Below, piece after piece: positions 12,978 to 17,029 of a stretch of 17,029 nucleotides of DNA (its first letter is position 1; each line of letters begins with the position of its first letter). The notes beneath the pieces are model-generated. The model saw only the letters and a list, made by a program, of their open reading frames with translations. It made no database searches and was not told the origin of the DNA. The translations under genes were made by a program, and so were the position numbers. This DNA is from Pseudomonadota bacterium. GTDB lineage: Bacteria > Myxococcota_A > Polyangia > Fen-1088. The stretch is taken from positions 1 through 17,029 of the forward strand of contig JAEXQJ010000345.1 in NCBI GenBank assembly GCA_023438785.1, given 5' to 3'.

Positions 12978-14159
12978 CTATGTTCCCGGGACGTAGACGC
13001 GGCACACCTCCAGGTAGCGCGCCTCGGGCCAAGCGGCGGGCGTGGGAAAGTCGGGGGGCAGGCCCGCCATATCCAGTACGGCCCCCGCCCGGCCCGCCAG
13101 GCGCAAGCCCTCGTCGACCACACGCATGATCGAGGGGCCGCTGCGCGTGTTGGCCGACACCCAGAGCAGGCCACCCTCCTCGGGCAGCAATTTGGTGGCG
13201 AGGGCGACCAGCGGTCCATAGTCGCGCTTGAGCGACCACTGCGACGCCCGCACCGCCACCGTCGGGGGATCCATGATGATGAGGTCGTAGTGGGCGCCTC
13301 GTTCGACCTCGCGTTCCATGAACCGGCGCACGTCGGCCACCTCGAAACGAAAGCGCGCGTCCTCCGCGTTCAGCCCGGCGAGCTGGAAGTTGGCCCGCGC
13401 CCAGGCGAGCACGCCCGAGGCGAGATCCACGCTGGTCACCGAGGCCGCGCCAGCGCGCGCCGCGGTCACCGACAGGGCGCCCGTGTAGGCGAAGGTGTTG
13501 AGCACCTGGCGTCCCGCGGCCAAGCGGCTGAGCTCGCGGCGTTGCTCGCGCATGTCGAGAAACAAGCCCACGTTGAGCGAGCCGAGCAGGTGGACCTCGT
13601 AGGGCACGCCCAACTCGTGCACCACCAGCTTCTCCGGCGGTCGTTCGCCCAGCACCTCGTCCTTGTTGGTGCGGTCGCGTGGATCCTTGCCGCGCACCTT
13701 GAGGACCACGCCACGCACCCCGTCCACCTCGTAGCGCACCGCTTCGCCCAGCAGGCGCGCGTGGGCGAGCAGGCCGCGCGACGGGGCACAAAGGACCGCG
13801 TAGGGGCCGAAAACGTCCACCGAGAAGCCCGGCAAACCCTCGCCCTCGCCATGCAGCAGCCGAAAGGCGGACTCCCCGTCGACGAGGCCGAGCAGGCGAC
13901 GCAGCCGCGCGGCCCGGCGCACTCGCTCGCGAAAGAAGGCGGCATCGAAGGCGTGCACTTCCTCGCGGGCCAGCAGGTACACGCAGTCGTTCTCCGTGTC
14001 CACGATGCCGCAGGCCACGACCTGGCCCAAGCGATCGAGGAGGCGAACCGGCCGCCCGGCCTCGCAGCCCTGCCCGTTGCCCAGCGCGGCCAGGGGCAAC
14101 GTGGGCTGGCCGGCGCGGGCCCGCGCGGCCTCGCCGTCATTCACATTGATACCGAACAT
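12978..14159 (-). CDS. Class I SAM-dependent rRNA methyltransferase, RlmK/RlmI-like
   Basis: The 393-residue enzyme has the build of the RlmI/RlmK 23S rRNA methyltransferase group. An N-terminal RNA-binding (PUA/EEHEE) region covers about 1-180 (VFGPYAVLCAPSRG). The Rossmann methyltransferase domain then shows GLFLDMREQR (198-207), the SAM-binding LNTFAYTGALSV (220-231), an acidic SAM-ribose contact in SVDLASG (243-249) and DLIIMDPPT (292-300). Motif VI is WVSANT (333-338). RlmI, a 5-methylcytosine enzyme, has a cysteine in an SCS motif there. The lack of Cys and presence of Asn make it more like the RlmK half of RlmKL, which makes 7-methylguanosine. Residue specificity is inference. ATG 14159 gives a full-length family N-terminus. 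tRNA-His lies 109 bases upstream on the same strand and may share the transcript. Confidence 0.9.
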   Translation of the reverse strand: MFGINVNDGEAARARAGQPTLPLAALGNGQGCEAGRPVRLLDRLGQVVACGIVDTENDCVYLLAREEVHAFDAAFFRERVRRAARLRRLLGLVDGESAFRLLHGEGEGLPGFSVDVFGPYAVLCAPSRGLLAHARLLGEAVRYEVDGVRGVVLKVRGKDPRDRTNKDEVLGERPPEKLVVHELGVPYEVHLLGSLNVGLFLDMREQRRELSRLAAGRQVLNTFAYTGALSVTAARAGAASVTSVDLASGVLAWARANFQLAGLNAEDARFRFEVADVRRFMEREVERGAHYDLIIMDPPTVAVRASQWSLKRDYGPLVALATKLLPEEGGLLWVSANTRSGPSIMRVVDEGLRLAGRAGAVLDMAGLPPDFPTPAAWPEARYLEVCRVYVPGT

Positions 14160-14232
14160 GCGGGCGGAAGCTGCTCCGGTCTTCGGAAGGGATCCCCCGG
14201 CCAGCGCCGAAGACAGCCGCTGGCGGCGGGAA

Positions 14233-14251
14233 CCGCCGGCTACACCGGCGG
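14233..14251 (-). terminator. GC-rich hairpin downstream of tRNA-His, weak terminator candidate
   Basis: CCGCCGG (14233-14239) and CCGGCGG (14245-14251) form a 7-base stem with a 5-base loop, just 3' of the tRNA. The following bases on the minus strand give only a short TT, so intrinsic termination is doubtful. It may instead be a processing or attenuation structure before the methyltransferase gene. Confidence 0.25.
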
Positions 14252-14268
14252 CGGCGCCAAACCATCAC

Positions 14269-14344
14269 TGGGGTGAGTGACGGGTATCGAACCCGCAACC
14301 CTCGGAGCCACAGTCCGATGCTCTACCATTGAGCTACACCCACC
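14269..14344 (-). tRNA. tRNA-His (anticodon GTG), CCA encoded
   Basis: The minus strand folds into a complete cloverleaf. The acceptor stem is GTGGGTG / CACTCAC (one G-U pair). The D arm is GCTC AATGGTA GAGC. The anticodon stem TCGGA / TCCGA holds loop CTGTGGC, giving anticodon GTG. The T arm is GCGGG TTCGATA CCCGT. The extra 5' G at base 14344 (G-1), opposite the discriminator C at 14272, is the specific identity element of tRNA-His. The terminal CCA is encoded at 14269-14271. A consensus-like promoter lies upstream. It is a single-copy tRNA in this window, with no prophage or integrase next to it. Confidence 0.97.
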
Positions 14345-14371
14345 AGGTCTCCCCTCGCGAGGAGGGTGAGA

Positions 14372-14401
14372 GGTATGCCGCAGCGGTGGGTCGGTCGTCA
14401 A
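14372..14401 (-). promoter_or_regulatory. Promoter for tRNA-His
   Basis: On the minus strand a TTGACG -35 (14401-14396) and a CATACC -10 (14377-14372) are 18 bases apart. This would start transcription about 20 bases before the mature tRNA 5' end at 14344, a normal distance for a tRNA leader. A 10-base palindrome CCTCGCGAGG (14353-14362) lies in that leader region. Confidence 0.5.
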
Positions 14402-14429
14402 GCGGCACCTGCATGGTCGTCGTTTGCAG

Positions 14430-14459
14430 TTGACGGGGCGAGCCCCCAACTCCGAACAT
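14430..14459 (+). promoter_or_regulatory. Candidate promoter for the secreted helical protein / OmpA pair
   Basis: TTGACG (14430-14435) is followed after 18 bases by GAACAT (14454-14459), a weak -10. A GAGGA ribosome site (14482-14486) then precedes ATG 14491. The two divergent promoters share the 146-base gap between tRNA-His and this gene. Confidence 0.35.
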
Positions 14460-14490
14460 ACGGACTCGTAGCGCAACTCGTGAGGAACAA

Positions 14491-14910
14491 ATGAGAAAAT
14501 ACGTTAGTTGCACCCCCTTGCTGGCGGTCCTGGCCATGGCCCCGGCGGTCTATGCCGGTGAAGCCGATGACCTGCAGCGCATGATCGAGGACAACCGCCA
14601 GACGGCCAGCGATTTGGAGCGTCTGGACGAGACCAAGGCGGTCCGCGAGGAGCTGACGGCCATGCGCATGTGGCTGGACCAAGCCTGGTCGCTGCGTTCG
14701 CAGGAGAAATACGATGACGTCCGCGTGGTCCTCGATCGCTGCAAGGCCCAGGGCGAGATGATTCGCGAGAAGATCAACGCCGCCAAGCTGACCGGCCAAG
14801 CCAACGACTTGGAGGCCGATGTGCAGCGCAAGCGCGCGAGCCTGGAGCGCACGAAGAAGGCGCTGGAGAAGGCCAAGATCGAGAAGGCGCGCCTGGAGGG
14901 CAAGTCGTGA
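14491..14910 (+). CDS. Secreted alpha-helical (coiled-coil) periplasmic protein
   Basis: The 139-residue product begins with a classic Sec signal (MRKYVSCTPLLAVLAMAPAVYA, cleaved after about residue 22 before GEADD). The mature protein is almost wholly charged helix with heptad character: DLQRMIEDNRQTASDLERLD, AVREELTAMRMWLDQAW, then KRASLERTKKALEKAKIEK. There is no membrane segment or recognised catalytic motif. A GAGGA site sits just before ATG. It directly precedes an OmpA-family lipoprotein that is also strongly coiled coil, 26 bases from stop to start, so the two proteins probably act together in the periplasm, perhaps by pairing their helices. I do not recognise a named family. The physical partnership is inferred from context only. 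Confidence 0.85.
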   Translation: MRKYVSCTPLLAVLAMAPAVYAGEADDLQRMIEDNRQTASDLERLDETKAVREELTAMRMWLDQAWSLRSQEKYDDVRVVLDRCKAQGEMIREKINAAKLTGQANDLEADVQRKRASLERTKKALEKAKIEKARLEGKS

Positions 14911-14936
14911 TGAGCGCATCCCTGGAGAGTGTGAAC

Positions 14937-16133
14937 ATGAAGCTGACCCGTTTCCTGGCACCGCTCGCGGCGGTTTCCGTGTTCTTCGGCCTGCTGGCCA
15001 TGGGCTGCGCCACGCCGCCCAAGCCGCGTGAGCTGGAGGTCCTGGAGCGTCTGCGTGCGGATCCGGCCGCCGGTCCGGCCGCCAAGAAGGCGCCTGCCCT
15101 GGTCAAGAGCGCGGACGACTTCCTCAAGCGCTCGCGCGAGCAGTGGCAGGACAAGGACCTGGCCGAGTCCGCCAACTCGGCTCTAATGGGCCAGATCAAG
15201 CTGAAGAACGCCATGGCCCAGGCCGAGCAGGAGAAGGCCAGCGCCCGCATCCGCCAGGCCCAGGACGACGCGGAGGACGTCCAAGAGGAGCAGGAGAAGG
15301 TCCAGAAGGATCTGGACGATATGAACGAGAAGATTGGCCTGCTCCGGAAGCTGCACGAGCAGACGGCGCAGAGCGCTGAGGCCGCGGCCGAGCGCAAGGC
15401 GCTCGAGGCGCAGATGGAGGCCGAGAAGAAGGCCCTGGCCGAGCAGGCCGAGCAAGAGAAGGTCAAGGCGGCCACCGCCGAGAAGATCAGCGACGCCGAG
15501 CTGGCCCTCAAGAGCGCGGACACGGTGCAGGCTGCGACCTACGCCAAGGCCGAGTACACCTCGGCCGCCGACACCCTGGCGCGCGCCCAGCAGGAGATGC
15601 AGCAGGGCAGCTTCCAGGCGGCGCAGATGAGCGCGGATATCGCCAAGAAGAAGGCCACCGAGGCCATGGAGCTGGCCAAGCCCGAGTACACCAAGAAGGC
15701 GCAAACCGAGGAGAATCGGGCGCGGATCGAGTCGCTCTGGAAAGACGCCAGCACCATCCCGGGCATCGAGGCGCGGCGTGATGTGCGCGGCTCGCTGCAG
15801 CGCCTGATCCTGTCGGTGCCGTCGGATATGCTCTTCGTGCGCAAGCAGACGGTCATCCATCCCACGAAGCAGGCCATGCTGGGGCCCATCGCTGAGGTGG
15901 TGAAGAAATACCCGCAGTACCCGGTGCAGGTCGTCGGCTATACGGATGCGCGCGGCAACGCGAACCTGGCGCTCTCACTGGCCCGGGCGCAGTCGGTGTA
16001 CACGGCGCTCCTGACCCACGGTGTGGAGGCCCGGCGCATGATGGCCAGCGGCCAGGGCGGGGCTGACCCCATCGCGGGCGGCAGGGATCGCAAGCGCAAC
16101 AACCGCATCGAGATCATCTTCCTGTACCAGTAG
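14937..16133 (+). CDS. OmpA-family peptidoglycan-binding lipoprotein with coiled coil and DUF4398-like region
   Basis: The 398-residue predicted outer-membrane lipoprotein grips the cell wall. Its signal MKLTRFLAPLAAVSVFFGLL ends at Cys24 (LAMGC), a slightly non-consensus lipobox. A long charged coiled coil covers about 70-165, then a DUF4398-like helical hairpin at about 180-245 (ATYAKAEYTSAADTLARAQ). The OmpA C-terminal domain follows at about 285-398 (VQVVGYTDARGNANLALSLA, RAQSVYTALLTHGV, RKRNNRIEIIF). The Asp in YTD and the Arg in NNRIE correspond to the residues that bind diaminopimelate in peptidoglycan. ATG 14937 is chosen over 14907 and 14910 because GGAGAG (14924-14929) precedes it by 7 bases and it starts directly at the signal peptide; the earlier starts would add 9-10 residues ahead of it. 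It follows the helical secreted protein in a likely operon and ends before a strong terminator. Confidence 0.93.
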   Translation: MKLTRFLAPLAAVSVFFGLLAMGCATPPKPRELEVLERLRADPAAGPAAKKAPALVKSADDFLKRSREQWQDKDLAESANSALMGQIKLKNAMAQAEQEKASARIRQAQDDAEDVQEEQEKVQKDLDDMNEKIGLLRKLHEQTAQSAEAAAERKALEAQMEAEKKALAEQAEQEKVKAATAEKISDAELALKSADTVQAATYAKAEYTSAADTLARAQQEMQQGSFQAAQMSADIAKKKATEAMELAKPEYTKKAQTEENRARIESLWKDASTIPGIEARRDVRGSLQRLILSVPSDMLFVRKQTVIHPTKQAMLGPIAEVVKKYPQYPVQVVGYTDARGNANLALSLARAQSVYTALLTHGVEARRMMASGQGGADPIAGGRDRKRNNRIEIIFLYQ

Positions 16134-16169
16134 GCCGCGGGCGCGGGGACCCGCGCGCTCCCTCTGCCC

Positions 16170-16203
16170 TGCGGAGGTGAGCCCGCGCGGCCCCACCTCC
16201 GCA
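16170..16203 (+). other. Perfect 10-bp hairpin downstream of the OmpA gene
   Basis: TGCGGAGGTG (16170-16179) and CACCTCCGCA (16194-16203) form a perfect 10-base stem with a 14-base G/C loop. No T-run follows. It lies between the stop codon and the real terminator. A smaller GC hairpin (GCGCGG / CCGCGC, about 16141-16156) precedes it. Possible roles are protecting the 3' end of the message or a binding site. Confidence 0.6.
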
Positions 16204-16207
16204 CCGC

Positions 16208-16254
16208 AAACCCGCTTTGCTGGCCCTGGGGCGCGAAGCGGGTTTCGTTTTTTT
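16208..16254 (+). terminator. Intrinsic (Rho-independent) terminator of the OmpA operon
   Basis: AAACCCGCTT (16208-16217) pairs with AAGCGGGTTT (16236-16245), extended by three inner pairs to 13 with one G-U. The stem is followed by CG and seven T residues (16248-16254). This is a textbook terminator in a genome that otherwise shows few. It also lies before the 3' end of the convergent NUDIX gene, but the opposite strand lacks a good U-run. Confidence 0.92.
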
Positions 16255-16294
16255 CGGGGCCCGCGTGCGCCGGATGGCGGGCGCGCCGGAATGG

Positions 16295-16858
16295 CTACCC
16301 GAGGGTGCCCCAGGCCTCGTGGGCGAAGTAGAGACCGGTGAAGAGCTTGGCGGCGACCAGGATGCCCTCGCTCTCGCGTTGCTTGAGCCAGGCGCGCGCT
16401 TGGGCGAAGGGGATCTCGTGGACGGTGATGTTCTCGCCGGGCACTCCACCCCCGGGGCCGACCCGCTTCAGGTCGGAGGCAAGGACGAACCACACCAACT
16501 CGTTGGACATACCGGCCGAGGTCACGCTCGTGGAGACGAGCTCCAGCCTGCCGGCGCGATAGCCGGTCTCCTCTTCGAGCTCGCGTCCGGCGGCCGCCAC
16601 CGCATCCTCGTGGCCTTGCCCGGGCTCGTCGCCCACCAGCCCCGCTGGCCACTCGATAACATTGCGCGCCAGGGGCTTGCGGAACTGTTCCACGAAGACC
16701 AGCCTCCGCTCCGGCGTGATGGCCACGATGGTCACCACGCCGCTCGCGTTCGGCCTCTCCACGAAGGCCCAACCGTCGCGGTCGATCAAGCGAAGATAGG
16801 GTGTCTCAGCCAGGATTCGATCAGCCACCCGCGTGTCATACCCACTCCTGCCGCCCAA
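16295..16858 (-). CDS. NUDIX hydrolase, ADP-ribose pyrophosphatase type
   Basis: The 187-residue cytosolic protein is predicted to split nucleoside-diphosphate compounds such as ADP-ribose to AMP plus ribose phosphate. It has the N-terminal VTIVAITPERRLVFVEQFRK strand typical of ADPR pyrophosphatases, and NVIEWPAGLVGDE. The metal-binding Nudix helix is AVAAAGRELEEETGY (R92-E93-L94, E96-E97, G99, with E84 upstream). The glycine that normally stands six residues before E84 is replaced by Glu because the preceding loop (GDEPGQGHE) is a few residues longer. The catalytic glutamates remain, so activity is likely. The start is uncertain: TTG 16858 is the longest form, and GTG 16828 (MADRILAETPYL) is a plausible alternative; neither has a convincing ribosome site. 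A DsbA-like gene ends 41 bases upstream on the same strand, possibly in one operon. Confidence 0.9.
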   Translation of the reverse strand: MGGRSGYDTRVADRILAETPYLRLIDRDGWAFVERPNASGVVTIVAITPERRLVFVEQFRKPLARNVIEWPAGLVGDEPGQGHEDAVAAAGRELEEETGYRAGRLELVSTSVTSAGMSNELVWFVLASDLKRVGPGGGVPGENITVHEIPFAQARAWLKQRESEGILVAAKLFTGLYFAHEAWGTLG

Positions 16859-16899
16859 GTCGACCCCCGCCGTCAGGGGCCGGGCGTGCGCGGGCCACG

Positions 16900-17029
16900 C
16901 TACCTGCCCAGCTCCTCGTCGACCCAGTCTCTGATGCTGGCCAGATCGTGCCGCCCGCTGTACTTGCGGCCGTTGATGAAGATGGTGGGCGTGGCCGTCA
17001 GGCCGGTCGCGTTGCCGTCGGCTCTGTCC
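16900..17029 (-). CDS. DsbA/thioredoxin-fold protein, C-terminal fragment (partial)
   Basis: Only the last 42 codons are in the window; the gene continues beyond the right edge. The translation contains ATGLTATPTIFINGRKYSG and then HDLASIRDWVDEELGR before TAG (16902-16900). T-A-T-P-T is the cis-proline loop that packs against the active site in DsbA-like thioredoxin folds. The following FINGRKYSG strand and C-terminal helix match the end of DsbA/Thioredoxin_4 proteins. The CxxC active site, any signal peptide and therefore location (periplasm or cytoplasm) cannot be seen. Oxidoreductase activity is an inference from the family. Confidence 0.8.
   Translation of the reverse strand, partial: DRADGNATGLTATPTIFINGRKYSGRHDLASIRDWVDEELGR

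Noticed and set aside
12336..14276. 646-residue plus-strand open frame across the lipoprotein and methyltransferase genes
   Set aside because: It spans two real genes and an intergenic gap on the opposite strand and shows no recognisable domain.
14269..14344. tRNA-His as an attachment site for an integrated element
   Set aside because: No integrase, direct repeat of the tRNA 3' end or phage-like gene is present on either side in the window.
14240..14476. Short minus-strand open frame containing SSMVEHRTVAPRVAGSIP
   Set aside because: That peptide is a well-known false translation of a tRNA gene; here it is tRNA-His.

Overview
The window looks like chromosomal DNA from a high-G+C Gram-negative bacterium of the Myxococcota / deltaproteobacterial type. 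Coding frames are strongly G/C-biased at third positions. The gene families also fit: a soluble Ser/Thr protein kinase, an AgmX/GltJ-like zinc-ribbon + GYF + TonB-like protein, a Cys-rich PKD lipoprotein, and an OmpA lipoprotein with a long coiled coil. This assignment rests on gene content only; there is no rRNA or marker phylogeny here. Most genes look chromosomal, with no prophage, integrase or CRISPR.

Layout. (1) 1-943, minus: 5' part of glyA (serine hydroxymethyltransferase), divergent from a small lipoprotein gene at 1085-1558. (2) 1615-5075, plus: a Hanks-type kinase followed by the AgmX/GltJ-like envelope-spanning protein. (3) 5072-5225: a 154-bp inverted-repeat element with CTAG at both outer ends. 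It resembles a small non-autonomous IS630-type element sitting exactly on the stop codon of the AgmX-like gene. (4) 5373-11055, plus: three genes joined by two 4-base stop/start overlaps. They encode a B12-binding/radical SAM protein fused to its usual DUF2344 partner, an ABC ATPase, and an ABC-2 permease ending in a degenerate CPBP protease-like domain. (5) 11063-14344, minus: tRNA-His(GUG) with encoded CCA, an RlmK/RlmI-like rRNA methyltransferase, a PKD/Cys-rich lipoprotein and an unrecognised protein, converging on the ABC operon with a 7-base gap. (6) 14491-16133, plus: a secreted helical protein and an OmpA-family coiled-coil lipoprotein, closed by a clear intrinsic terminator at 16208-16254. 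(7) 16295-17029, minus: a NUDIX hydrolase of the ADP-ribose pyrophosphatase type, downstream of the 3' end of a DsbA/thioredoxin-fold gene.

How the genes may work together. The most unusual unit is the translationally coupled radical SAM-DUF2344 / ABC exporter / CPBP-like operon. The component families are known, but I know of no described system made of this trio. The kinase + AgmX-like pair may link Ser/Thr phosphorylation to an envelope-spanning, motility-type machine. The helical protein + OmpA lipoprotein pair looks like a peptidoglycan-anchored envelope module. Regulatory reading suggests that glyA, the radical SAM gene and the PKD lipoprotein gene are leaderless or nearly so: each has a TANNNT box ending 7-9 bases before ATG and no Shine-Dalgarno.
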